Origin: Sulfuritalea sp.
Lineage (GTDB): Bacteria; Pseudomonadota; Gammaproteobacteria; Burkholderiales; Rhodocyclaceae
Direction of reading: 5' to 3'
Assembly: GCA_016710465.1 (NCBI GenBank)
Contig: JADJVS010000012.1
Coordinates: forward strand, 310,001 to 374,000
Length of the DNA: 64,000 nt
Shown here: piece by piece, positions 42,646 to 51,577 of the stretch
How positions within the stretch are numbered: the first letter of the stretch is position 1
Layout: each line of letters begins with the position of its first letter
Position numbers and translations under genes: made by a program
The notes under the pieces: generated by a model
Told to the model about the DNA's origin: nothing
The model's input: only the letters and a program-made list of their open reading frames with translations
The model's database searches: none

Positions 42646-44833
42646 GATCCGCGAGGCCACGGTCAGCTACGGCAGCCACCGCGCGCTGGACGGCGTTTCG
42701 CTCAGCGTCGACCGGGGCGAGATCGTCGTCATCCTCGGCGCCAACGGCGCCGGCAAGACCACGCTGCTGAAAGCCGTCGCCGGCCTGCAGGCGGCGGCCG
42801 CGCCCACGCGCATCGAGCTCGACGGCCGCTCGCTCGCCGGCGCCAAGCCGCACCATATCGTCGAGGCGGGCATCGCCCTGGTACCCGAAGGACGCGGAAT
42901 CTTCGGCGATCTGACGGTGGCCGAAAACCTGGCGCTGGGCGCCTACGCGCAACGCGCGCGTGCCGGCGAAGCGGACCGCCTGGAGCGCGTGCTGGCGTTG
43001 TTCCCCAAGCTCGCCGAACGCCGCCGCCAGATCGTGCGCACCATGAGCGGCGGCGAGCAGCAGATGGTCGCCATCGGCCGCGCCCTGATGTCGGCGCCCG
43101 ACATCCTGCTGCTCGACGAGCCCTCGCTGGGCCTGTCGCCGCTGGTCTGCGGCGAACTCTTCGCTGCGCTGGGCCGCGTGCGCGAGACCGGCACCGGCAT
43201 CCTGCTGGTCGAGCAGAACGCCAGGCGCAGCCTCGAAATCGCCGATCGCGGCTACCTGCTGGAAAACGGCCGCATCGTCGGCAGCGGCAGCGCCGCGCAA
43301 CTGCGCAATGACGAATCAGTACAGCGCGCCTACCTCGGCGCCGCCATTCCCAACCCCCACCCAACCCGGGAGAACGCCATGCTGCAAGCCCAGATGATCA
43401 TCAACAACCAGGACGTGCCCTCCACCAATGGCGCGACGTTCGACCGCCTCAACCCGATCTCGGGCGCGGTGGCCACGCGCTACGCGGCGGCCAGCGTGGA
43501 CAGCGCCACGGCCGCCGCCGATGCCGCCGCCGCAGCCTTCGCCGGCTGGTCGCAGACCGGCCCCGGCGCGCGCCGCGCCCTGCTCAACAAGGCTGCCGAG
43601 ATCCTGGACAAGCGCACGCCGGACTTCATCGCCGCGATGGGTGCCGAGACAGGCGCCGCCGCACCCTGGGCTGGCTTCAACTGCTTCCTCGCCGCCAACA
43701 TGCTGCGTGAGGCGGCGAGCATGACAACCCAGGTCAAGGGCGAGATCATCCCCTCGGACAAGCCCGGCGCGTTGGCCATGGCCCTGCGCCAGCCCGCCGG
43801 CGTGGTGCTCGGCATCGCGCCGTGGAATGCGCCCGTCATCCTCGGGGTGCGCGCCGTGGCGATGCCGCTGGCCTGCGGCAACACCGTGGTGCTGAAGGGC
43901 TCCGAGCTGTGCCCGATGACCCACCGCCTGATCGGCGAGGTGCTGCGCGATGCCGGCTTTCCGCGCGGCGTGGTGAATGTGGTGCTCAACGCGCCGGACG
44001 ACGCCCGCGCCGTGGTCAACGCGCTGATCGCGCACCCGGCGGTGCGGCGCGTGAACTTCACCGGCTCGACCCGCGTCGGCCGCCTGGTCGCCGAGGAAGC
44101 CGCGCGCCAGCTCAAGCCCTGCCTGCTCGAACTCGGCGGCAAGGCGCCGCTGGTGGTGCTCGACGACGCCGACCTCGACGAGGCGGTGAAGGCCGCCGCC
44201 TTCGGCGCCTTCTTCAACTCGGGGCAGATCTGCATGTCCACCGAACGCATCATCGTGGACCAGAAAGTCGCCGACGCCTTCGTCGAAAAATTTGCCGCCA
44301 AGGCCGCCTCGCTCAAGGCCGGGCTGCCCGGCACCGAAGGCTGCGCCCTGGGCTCGATGATCGGCGCCGAGGCCGCCGCCCGCGTCAAGGCGCTGATCGA
44401 CGACGCCGTGGCCAAGGGCGCGCGCCTCGCCACCGGCGGCAAGGCGCCCGAGGGCAGCATCATGCAGACCGCCGTGCTCGACCACGTGACGCCGGCGATG
44501 CGGCTCTACGCCGAGGAATCCTTCGGCCCGGTGGCCGCCGTGATGCGCTTCCACGACATCGAGGAAGCCGTCTCGCTGGCCAACGACACCGAGTACGGGC
44601 TCTCGGCTGCGGTCTTCGGCCGCGACGTGGTGCGCGCCATGGACGTGGCGCGGCGCATCGAGTCCGGCATCTGCCACATCAACGCGCCGACGGTGCACGA
44701 CGAAGGCCAGATGCCCTTCGGCGGCGTCAAGGCCAGCGGCTGGGGCCGCTTCGGCGGCCAGGCGGCGATCGCCGAATTCACCGACCTGCGCTGGATCACG
44801 GTGCAGACGACGCCGCAGCACTATCCAATTTGA
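42638..44833 (+). CDS. livF: LivF-type ATPase reading in frame into an aldehyde dehydrogenase
   Basis: The first 245 residues (42638 to about 43370) are a complete LivF ATPase: Walker A GANGAGKTT, ABC signature MSGGEQQM, Walker B ILLLDEPSLGLSP, and a normal LivF end at RAYLG. No stop codon follows. The frame passes through a Pro/Asn-rich linker (PNPHPTREN) into the aldehyde dehydrogenase that starts at 43379. The product would be a 731-residue fusion. Whether the cell makes the fusion, two proteins by internal start, or the stop codon was lost by a base change cannot be told. It overlaps livG by 8 bp. Confidence 0.75.
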   Translation: MLEIREATVSYGSHRALDGVSLSVDRGEIVVILGANGAGKTTLLKAVAGLQAAAAPTRIELDGRSLAGAKPHHIVEAGIALVPEGRGIFGDLTVAENLALGAYAQRARAGEADRLERVLALFPKLAERRRQIVRTMSGGEQQMVAIGRALMSAPDILLLDEPSLGLSPLVCGELFAALGRVRETGTGILLVEQNARRSLEIADRGYLLENGRIVGSGSAAQLRNDESVQRAYLGAAIPNPHPTRENAMLQAQMIINNQDVPSTNGATFDRLNPISGAVATRYAAASVDSATAAADAAAAAFAGWSQTGPGARRALLNKAAEILDKRTPDFIAAMGAETGAAAPWAGFNCFLAANMLREAASMTTQVKGEIIPSDKPGALAMALRQPAGVVLGIAPWNAPVILGVRAVAMPLACGNTVVLKGSELCPMTHRLIGEVLRDAGFPRGVVNVVLNAPDDARAVVNALIAHPAVRRVNFTGSTRVGRLVAEEAARQLKPCLLELGGKAPLVVLDDADLDEAVKAAAFGAFFNSGQICMSTERIIVDQKVADAFVEKFAAKAASLKAGLPGTEGCALGSMIGAEAAARVKALIDDAVAKGARLATGGKAPEGSIMQTAVLDHVTPAMRLYAEESFGPVAAVMRFHDIEEAVSLANDTEYGLSAAVFGRDVVRAMDVARRIESGICHINAPTVHDEGQMPFGGVKASGWGRFGGQAAIAEFTDLRWITVQTTPQHYPI
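43379..44833 (+). CDS. NAD(P)-dependent aromatic aldehyde dehydrogenase
   Basis: This 484-residue aldehyde dehydrogenase is of the benzaldehyde/vanillin/salicylaldehyde group. It has IAPWNAPVILGVRA, the cofactor motif FTGSTRVGR, the general base Glu in LELGGKAPL, the catalytic Cys in FNSGQICMSTERI and EESFGPV. It probably oxidises an aromatic aldehyde to the acid. A good ribosome-binding site (GGGAGAA) lies before the ATG at 43379, so it can be made on its own although the frame upstream is open from livF. Repeat copy E follows the stop. Confidence 0.88.
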   Translation: MLQAQMIINNQDVPSTNGATFDRLNPISGAVATRYAAASVDSATAAADAAAAAFAGWSQTGPGARRALLNKAAEILDKRTPDFIAAMGAETGAAAPWAGFNCFLAANMLREAASMTTQVKGEIIPSDKPGALAMALRQPAGVVLGIAPWNAPVILGVRAVAMPLACGNTVVLKGSELCPMTHRLIGEVLRDAGFPRGVVNVVLNAPDDARAVVNALIAHPAVRRVNFTGSTRVGRLVAEEAARQLKPCLLELGGKAPLVVLDDADLDEAVKAAAFGAFFNSGQICMSTERIIVDQKVADAFVEKFAAKAASLKAGLPGTEGCALGSMIGAEAAARVKALIDDAVAKGARLATGGKAPEGSIMQTAVLDHVTPAMRLYAEESFGPVAAVMRFHDIEEAVSLANDTEYGLSAAVFGRDVVRAMDVARRIESGICHINAPTVHDEGQMPFGGVKASGWGRFGGQAAIAEFTDLRWITVQTTPQHYPI

Positions 44834-44840
44834 GCCATAA

Positions 44841-44869
44841 ATCGCCGTACCGTGGGCGCCGACTCTTGG
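44841..44869 (+). repeat. Dispersed GC-rich repeat, copy E
   Basis: ATCGCCGTACCGTGGGCGCC followed by GACTCTTGG. It begins 8 bp after the aldehyde dehydrogenase stop codon. Confidence 0.65.
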
Positions 44870-44881
44870 TGGGCCCACGCT

Positions 44882-44921
44882 GTTACCCTCTTTATTACCC
44901 TTACTTAGGGGTAACTACCCC
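44882..44921 (+). promoter_or_regulatory. Alternative hairpins built on TTACCC/GGGTAA
   Basis: GTTACCC (44882) and TTACCC (44895) can each pair with GGGTAAC (44909), and TACCCC follows. The sequence could act as a weak terminator after the aldehyde dehydrogenase. It is much less GC-rich than its surroundings. Confidence 0.35.
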
Positions 44922-45011
44922 TTTCCGCACCCATGTTGCTCCTGGTCCGCGCCCTTGGCATTCCACAGAACCTGCAGCCTGCTGCTCGCGCAATACGCGT
45001 CGCACCATGTC

Positions 45012-45034
45012 GCGGCTGCACCTGGTGCAGCCGC
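45012..45034. terminator. Strong hairpin after the 103-residue gene
   Basis: GCGGCTGCAC and GTGCAGCCGC form a perfect 10-bp stem with a 3-base loop. It lies 16 bp beyond the stop of the minus-strand gene at 45050. No T tract is present. Confidence 0.45.
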
Positions 45035-45049
45035 GCCAAGCGCGCCGGT

Positions 45050-45361
45050 TCAGGCCGGCATGCGGCCGTGCTCGGGGTTGTCCAGCGCCGCACGCACCGG
45101 CGCCAACGCGGCATGGAAGTCTTCGTCGTAATCGCCGATCGTCGCCACGTGGTCGGAGCAGGCGGAAATCAAGGCCGCGATGCGGGTGGGCGACAGGGCC
45201 CGCGCCTGTTCCGTTTGCGGCTGCGCCCAAAGTTCGGCCAGTTGATCGAAGCTGCCGATGCGCACCCAGGTGCCGTCAGGCCGGCGGCTTGCCGCCGTGG
45301 CATGACACGCGAGTTCGAAGCCCATCCCGCGGGCCTTGTGGTGCAAGGTGGTCCAAGTCAT
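45050..45361 (-). CDS. Small protein of unknown function
   Basis: This 103-residue protein starts MTWTTLHHKARGMGFELACH and has no domain I recognise. GGAGGAG lies 6 bases before the ATG at 45361, which supports a real gene and this start over the one at 45391. The second half is helix-rich (SPTRIAALISACSDHVATIG). The btaBA genes lie upstream on the same strand. Confidence 0.6.
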   Translation of the reverse strand: MTWTTLHHKARGMGFELACHATAASRRPDGTWVRIGSFDQLAELWAQPQTEQARALSPTRIAALISACSDHVATIGDYDEDFHAALAPVRAALDNPEHGRMPA

Positions 45362-45484
45362 TTTCGCTCCTCCAGATTTTGCCGGCGCCAAGCGGGCGCG
45401 GTTTCCTTATAGGCTTCGCCGCAGCGGAAGTCATGACGCGCTGCGTTAGCTGCAGTGCGGCAAATCGGGGCCGCCACGGCGGAT

Positions 45485-46182
45485 TCACTCGCGGCGGCCA
45501 ATGAACAGGTAGTAGGGCGCCGCGATCGGCAGATACGGCATGGCCGCCCGACGCTCGGTGTGCCAGTGATCCGGCAGGCTTTCCCGCAGGACGGTCAGGT
45601 GCTCGGCGGAAAGATGGACACCGTCGTGGGCGAACCAGCGCCTCCAGAAACCGTTCAGGCGTCCACCCCGGGGCAGGTGAAAATCCACCACCCCCAGCAA
45701 CCCACCGGGTGCAAGCATCGCGTGCGCATTGGCGACTGCCTGCCGCCAATCGGGAATCATGGTCAGCGCGTAGGAAATCAGCACCCGATCCGCGGCCTGC
45801 AACGGGCTCCATGTGGTGGCATCGGCTTCATGCACGACGACGTTGCGCCGTTCGCCGGCGCGCCGCCTGGCCTGCGCCAGCAGGCCGGGCACAAATCGAC
45901 CATGTCGTAACGCGCCAGGCCATCCAGCGTGGCGCCAAGGAATCCAAGGCTGGCGCCGGTGCCGCAGCCAAGTTCAACGACCCGCATTCCGCGTTCGAGT
46001 TCAAGCAGCGTGATCAGTTCCTCCCGGCCATGCAGCAGGCGCGAGCGAAAGGCGTCGTAGTGCGCCGCCTGGGGTGCGTAAAAGCCTTGCAGGCGCTCGA
46101 CATGGCTGCCACCGCGCGGCACGCCGCGCAGCATGCGCAACAGGACCTGGCCCTCGCCGAGCGCGCGATTCAGCGCGGTCAT
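45485..46182 (-). pseudogene. btaB: Betaine-lipid N-methyltransferase BtaB, frameshifted
   Basis: BtaB methylates diacylglyceryl-homoserine three times to give the betaine lipid DGTS. The N-terminal part (from ATG at 46182) has GFYAPQAAHYDAFRSRLLHGRE and the SAM motif VVELGCGTGASLGFLG. The second part, in another frame, continues with LLAQARRRAGERRNVVVHEADAT, DRVLISYALTMIPDW and HLPRGGRLNGFW. Adding one G in the CCCGGCC run near 45888-45893 joins the two into a normal 232-residue protein. The start overlaps the btaA stop (ATGA). Confidence 0.82.
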
Positions 46183-47414
46183 TTGGGGATCGTTCCGACC
46201 AGGAAGCCGGAGTAGGTGTGGACCCGATCCTCGCGCTGCAGGCGCGCCGCCAGATCGCGGTCGAACTCGATCACCTCGTGCAGCGAACGCCCATGACGGC
46301 CCACCCGCACCCATTCGAGGAAGGGCGGGCGGGCGTGCGCGCTGCGCAGCAATACCCTGGCGCAGGGCGCCGCCCGCTCGATGATGCCGGTCCACTCCTC
46401 GATCAGGGCGCCGGGGTAGTAGCTGCTCATCCAGTCCATGTGGTCGAGCAGCACGAATCGGGTGATCGGCGTCTCGTGGCGATCGAGAAACTCGGTGACC
46501 GTGCAGTCGTGGATCTCGATGCAGTCGGCCAGCCCATCACGCAGGGCGACGAAGTTGTCATGCTTCAGGTATTCGGGACAACACTCGCGCGTGTAATGCC
46601 CGTTGAGGTACACCTGCCAGAAGTAGTTGTGCGCCACCGGCAGATGGCGGAACACGTATTCGATCGCGTCGCGGATGAAACCGGCGACCCCGTCGGGATG
46701 CTGGGCCTGGACCAGGCGGCGCTGGGGATGGGGCACCCCGAGCAGGCTCATGGTCAATTGACGATTGAGTATCCACTTGATCGCCGGCGTCCATAGCTCG
46801 TCGGCGATGCGGGCGTCGTACACCTGGCGCTGCGTTTCGAGGTCCTTGCATTCGAGCAAGGATTGCACGTCTTGCGCCAGTTGGGGACGCATGCGGAAAT
46901 AGCTGCAGAACCCGCGGGCGACGAATCCCGACAGGCCATGGAAGTAGAAGCTGCCGTGGCGGCTGGTAAACCATTGGCCCTGGCGATCCCAGTAGGAACG
47001 GGCGAAGGCGGACAGCTCGCCGCGCAGGCGCTGGCGGTAAAGCTCCCGAAAGCCGGCGTGATAGCCGTCACCGAAGATCTTGAAGAAATCCTCGAACTCG
47101 AGCTTGCGGATCGCCGCCAGCTTGAGTTCGAGCAGCGCGTTCTGCCGTGGATTGGCGTCGATGGCATGGATCGCCGCCGGCCCCTGCAAGGCATAGTCGA
47201 GTACGTTGCAGCCGGCGCTGGTGATCACCGCGATGCTGTCGCGCGGGCCGATGTCCAGCGCCTGGCGATCCACCGCCGGATCCTCCCAGCAGGTGTTGTA
47301 CACCAGGGACCGGGCATAAAGCGCGTCGAAGACCTTCTTGTCCAGTCGATCCTTCAGGGTAAGGCGGGTCGCGGGCTTTGGCGCCAGGGGCAGGTGCGGG
47401 GCAGTGTTCATCAT
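46179..47414 (-). CDS. btaA: Diacylglycerol 3-amino-3-carboxypropyltransferase BtaA
   Basis: This 411-residue DUF3419 protein transfers the 3-amino-3-carboxypropyl group of SAM to diacylglycerol, the first step of betaine-lipid (DGTS) synthesis. Family blocks are YNTCWEDPAVDRQAL near residue 45, ITSAGCNVLDYAL near 68, IHAIDANPRQNALLELK near 85 and FVLLDHMDWMSSYYP near 325. Betaine lipids usually replace phospholipids under phosphate limitation. I took the ATG at 47414; an adjacent ATG at 47411 is equally possible. Confidence 0.9.
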   Translation of the reverse strand: MMNTAPHLPLAPKPATRLTLKDRLDKKVFDALYARSLVYNTCWEDPAVDRQALDIGPRDSIAVITSAGCNVLDYALQGPAAIHAIDANPRQNALLELKLAAIRKLEFEDFFKIFGDGYHAGFRELYRQRLRGELSAFARSYWDRQGQWFTSRHGSFYFHGLSGFVARGFCSYFRMRPQLAQDVQSLLECKDLETQRQVYDARIADELWTPAIKWILNRQLTMSLLGVPHPQRRLVQAQHPDGVAGFIRDAIEYVFRHLPVAHNYFWQVYLNGHYTRECCPEYLKHDNFVALRDGLADCIEIHDCTVTEFLDRHETPITRFVLLDHMDWMSSYYPGALIEEWTGIIERAAPCARVLLRSAHARPPFLEWVRVGRHGRSLHEVIEFDRDLAARLQREDRVHTYSGFLVGTIPK

Positions 47415-47561
47415 GGGAGGCGGGATACACCGGGTTGGACGGGAATGCGTCAACACTGTGGTGAATGGGTTTCGTGGCGATGACGGCTTCGTTTCGCTTG
47501 CATGAAGCTCGCGCCGGCGTCGCGATCCCTTGCCGCGCTTTCCCGCGCCGGGCAGCAGCAC

Positions 47562-47723
47562 TCAGTCGCGGCGGACTCCCCCGCCCGGCTGGGGACGCAG
47601 GTAGGCGGGACTCTCCTCCCGCCTGACCCGACGCCGAAAGAGTATCCAGCCCAGCACAAGGAAGGTCGCCAGCGCCGTGACCACCAGGGGCGCCTCGGCG
47701 AGTCTGTGAAATAGCCGCTCCAT
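47562..47723 (-). CDS. Small single-span membrane protein upstream of btaA
   Basis: This 53-residue frame starts MERLFHRLAEAPLVVTALAT. It has one hydrophobic stretch (about residues 11-29), an Arg-rich RRRVRR block just after it and a Pro/Gly-rich tail ending GGVRRD. The positive block suggests an inside C terminus. It is on the same strand as btaA with a 147-bp gap. No family is recognised and coding status is uncertain. Confidence 0.4.
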   Translation of the reverse strand: MERLFHRLAEAPLVVTALATFLVLGWILFRRRVRREESPAYLRPQPGGGVRRD

Positions 47724-47961
47724 CGTTGTCGGCGCTCCGGCGAATGTAGGCCCAGGGATAGGCTCGCGCCCGGCCGGCGGCGATGCCTCTTCGCCGGCAA
47801 TGCTCTCGTGCCGCCGTTACGCCACGGTTACGGGACGATGATGATTTGGGCCGCCGGGGCCGGCCTTGGCGGCGTATTTGCCAATATTCACCGCCGGATC
47901 CTCATGGCGGCACGGAACAACGCCGTACCGCCAGCGCCGACTCTTGCCGGCCTGACCCGCG
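47724..47961. other. 238-bp intergenic region between two minus-strand units
   Basis: No gene was recognised. It holds repeat copy F, 14 bp beyond the acyl-CoA dehydrogenase stop codon. Confidence 0.5.
47920..47948 (+). repeat. Dispersed GC-rich repeat, copy F
   Basis: ACGCCGTACCGCCAGCGCCG followed by ACTCTTGCC. It lies 14 bp beyond the stop of the acyl-CoA dehydrogenase gene. Confidence 0.65.
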
Positions 47962-49131
<1,170 letters not shown>

Positions 49132-49140
49132 GTCGGATTC

Positions 49141-49926
49141 CTAGGTTGTCTCGCCGCCGGCGACGGAAATGGCCTGGCCGGTAATCGATTCACTGCCCGG
49201 CAGGCACAGCCAGAGCACGGCGTTGGCGACTTCGGCAGGCTGCACCAGGCGGCCCTGCGGATTATGCTTGACCAGCTCCGCGAGCGCCTCGGCCTCGCTG
49301 CGGCCGGTCTTGGCGCGGATGTTGGCGATGCTGTCGCGCACGATGTCGGTCTCGGTGTAGCCGGGGCAGACGGCGTTCACCGTCACCGGCTTTTTCGCCA
49401 GTTCGAGCGCCAGCGCGCGGGTGAGGCCGAGCACGCCGTGCTTTGCCGCGCAATAGGCCGCGACATACGGGTAGCCCTTGAGCGCCGCCGTGCTGGCGAT
49501 GTTGACGATGCGGCCCCAGCCCTGTTCCAGCATGCCGGGCAGCACGGCATGGATGGCGAGGTAACTGCCGGTGAGGTTGACCGCCAGCATCCGGTTCCAC
49601 AAGGCGAGGTCGGTCTTGCCGATCGGCGCGCTCACGGCCTGCCCGGCGTTGTTGATGAGCAGGGTTACCGGGCCCAGTGCCTGGGCGGCGGCGGCAAAGG
49701 CGGTGGTGGTCGATTCGGCATCGGCGATATCGACCGCCTGGCAATGCACCTTGCCCAGCGGCCGCAGGCGCGCGGCTTCGTCTTCCAGCGTGGCGGCATT
49801 GCGGCCCATCAGGGTGACGGCGGCGCCCTGCTCGACCAGCGCGCGGGCGATCGTCGCGCCGATGCCGCGCCCGCCGCCGGTAACCACGGCGTGGCGGCCG
49901 CGCAGGGTGGCCGGCGTTGGATTCAT
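49141..49926 (-). CDS. SDR-family 3-hydroxyacyl-CoA-type dehydrogenase
   Basis: This 261-residue short-chain dehydrogenase has the cofactor motif GGGRGIG near residue 18, NNAG near 92, catalytic Ser in NIASTAA and the YxxxK pair in YCAAKHG near residue 158. The C terminus (SITGQAISVAGGETT) is typical of FabG/BadH-like enzymes. Within this cluster a beta-hydroxyacyl-CoA substrate is likely. It lies 9 bp upstream of the acyl-CoA dehydrogenase. Confidence 0.88.
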   Translation of the reverse strand: MNPTPATLRGRHAVVTGGGRGIGATIARALVEQGAAVTLMGRNAATLEDEAARLRPLGKVHCQAVDIADAESTTTAFAAAAQALGPVTLLINNAGQAVSAPIGKTDLALWNRMLAVNLTGSYLAIHAVLPGMLEQGWGRIVNIASTAALKGYPYVAAYCAAKHGVLGLTRALALELAKKPVTVNAVCPGYTETDIVRDSIANIRAKTGRSEAEALAELVKHNPQGRLVQPAEVANAVLWLCLPGSESITGQAISVAGGETT

Positions 49927-49939
49927 GGGGACACTCCGT

Positions 49940-51511
49940 TCATTGGGGCTGCTTCAGCATTTCGCGCAGGCGGAAGCGCTGCGTCTTGCCGGTGGCCGTG
50001 CGCGGCAAGTCGTCAACAAAGCGTATGGTACGCGGACACTTGTAGATCGAAAGCGTGGATTTGAAGGTGGCGAGCAGGGCCTGCTCCAGCGCCGGCTTGT
50101 CGGTCTCGTGACTGCGCGGCATGACGAAGAGCGCGATGCGCGTCAGGCCGTCTTCATTGGGGAAGCCGACCACGGCCGCATCCATGACATCCGGCACGGT
50201 CAGGGCACAGGCCTCGATCTCCGCCGGGCTGACCCATTGCCCGGAAACCTTGAGCATGTCGTCGGCGCGGCCGAGGTGGCACCAGCGGCCCTCGGCGTCG
50301 AACTCGAACATGTCGCCGGGAAAATACCAGCCGTCGCGCAGGGCCCGCGCCGTGAGGTCCGGCTGCTTCCAGTAGCCGACGAACTGGCAACTTGTCTGGA
50401 TCGCAATCTGGCCGGGATGATTGGGCTCGGTGATGTCCTGGTCGTCATCGCCGACCAGGCGCACTTTCGCCCAGCGCACCGGCTTGCCCGAGGAGCCGCC
50501 CTTCGAATCATCGGGCTGGTTGAGCAGGAACAGGAACACCGTCTCCGATGCGCCGACGCCGTCAAGGATGGGCTTGCCGCAGAGCTCGAGCCAATCGTCG
50601 TAGAGCGACTCGGGCAGCTTTTCGCCGGCGGCGACGAAATGGTGGATGGCGCGGAAGGCCGGACGCATCGGCGCGCCTTCGCGCAGCAGATTGCGATACA
50701 TCACCGGGGTGCTGAACAGCACGGTTGGCCGGTGGCGCTCAACGGTGTCCATGATCAGCTTGGGTTCGGGCCAGGCCGGCGAAAGGATGATGGTGGCGCC
50801 GCACTGGATGCCACCCATCAGCGAATGGCCGAGGGCAAAGCCAAAAAATATCTTCGAGGTGGTGAATACGCGGTCACCGGGGCCGACGCCGAGGCATTCG
50901 CGTTCCAGGCAGTCGGCCACCAGCACGCTGCGATGCGGGTGCATCACCGCCTTGGGCTTGCCCGTGGTGCCCGAGGAATACAGCCAGAAGCCGACGTCGT
51001 CGGGGTCGACCTGGACGGATTCGAGTGACGCCGGCTGCGCCGCCAGGATTTCATCCAGCCCGAGATACGGCGCCTTCGGCGTGCCGCCGACCTGGATCAC
51101 GGTCGGCCGGACAGACAGGCTGGTGGCAGCGCTCTCGTAGAGATCGAGGAAGTGCGCGTCGACGCAGATCACGCGGCATTCGCTGTGCTCGATGATGAAG
51201 CTCAGGTCGCGCGCGGCCAGCCTGACATTGAGCGCCACGGCGACCGCGGCGATGCGCAGGGTGCCCAGGTAGGCCGCGACCAGTTCGGGCGAGTCGTCCA
51301 TCAGGAACAGCACGCGATCGCCACGCCGCGCCCCGTGCGCCCGCAAGGCGTTGCCGCAGCGATTGACCAGCGCATCGAGCTCGCCGAAGCTCACCGCGCG
51401 CTCGGCGCAGAGTATCGCCGTGGTATCGGCAAGGCCCAGTTTCAGGGGGCGGCCGATGATCTCGTCGGCCGCGTTGATCGTGCCCGCCGGCACGTTTGGT
51501 GCGTGTTCCAT
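49940..51511 (-). CDS. Benzoate-CoA ligase-family enzyme
   Basis: This 523-residue AMP-forming CoA ligase has the P-loop YSSGTTGKPKAVMH near residue 165, GVGASETVFLFL near 300 (A5 motif), DGWYFPGDMFEFD near 395 (A7), DDMLKVSGQWVSPAEIE near 418 and the catalytic Lys in PRTATGKTQRF near the C terminus. It resembles the benzoate-, aminobenzoate- and hydroxybenzoate-CoA ligase family and probably activates the substrate of the cluster. I took the ATG at 51511; the upstream extension is low-complexity. Confidence 0.88.
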   Translation of the reverse strand: MEHAPNVPAGTINAADEIIGRPLKLGLADTTAILCAERAVSFGELDALVNRCGNALRAHGARRGDRVLFLMDDSPELVAAYLGTLRIAAVAVALNVRLAARDLSFIIEHSECRVICVDAHFLDLYESAATSLSVRPTVIQVGGTPKAPYLGLDEILAAQPASLESVQVDPDDVGFWLYSSGTTGKPKAVMHPHRSVLVADCLERECLGVGPGDRVFTTSKIFFGFALGHSLMGGIQCGATIILSPAWPEPKLIMDTVERHRPTVLFSTPVMYRNLLREGAPMRPAFRAIHHFVAAGEKLPESLYDDWLELCGKPILDGVGASETVFLFLLNQPDDSKGGSSGKPVRWAKVRLVGDDDQDITEPNHPGQIAIQTSCQFVGYWKQPDLTARALRDGWYFPGDMFEFDAEGRWCHLGRADDMLKVSGQWVSPAEIEACALTVPDVMDAAVVGFPNEDGLTRIALFVMPRSHETDKPALEQALLATFKSTLSIYKCPRTIRFVDDLPRTATGKTQRFRLREMLKQPQ

Positions 51512-51577
51512 TGCCGTCCCGTCCTCTCTCAATCGTGCCCCGGGCCTACGTCCCCGGGGTCGTTGCACGGCAACCGC

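Noticed and set aside
44901..45230. 109-codon minus-strand frame after the aldehyde dehydrogenase
   Set aside because: It overlaps a better supported gene with a strong ribosome-binding site and covers the hairpin region.
47450..47800. 116-codon minus-strand frame near btaA
   Set aside because: Low-complexity Arg/Ser/Pro translation. The 53-codon frame in another phase, with a membrane span, is more credible.
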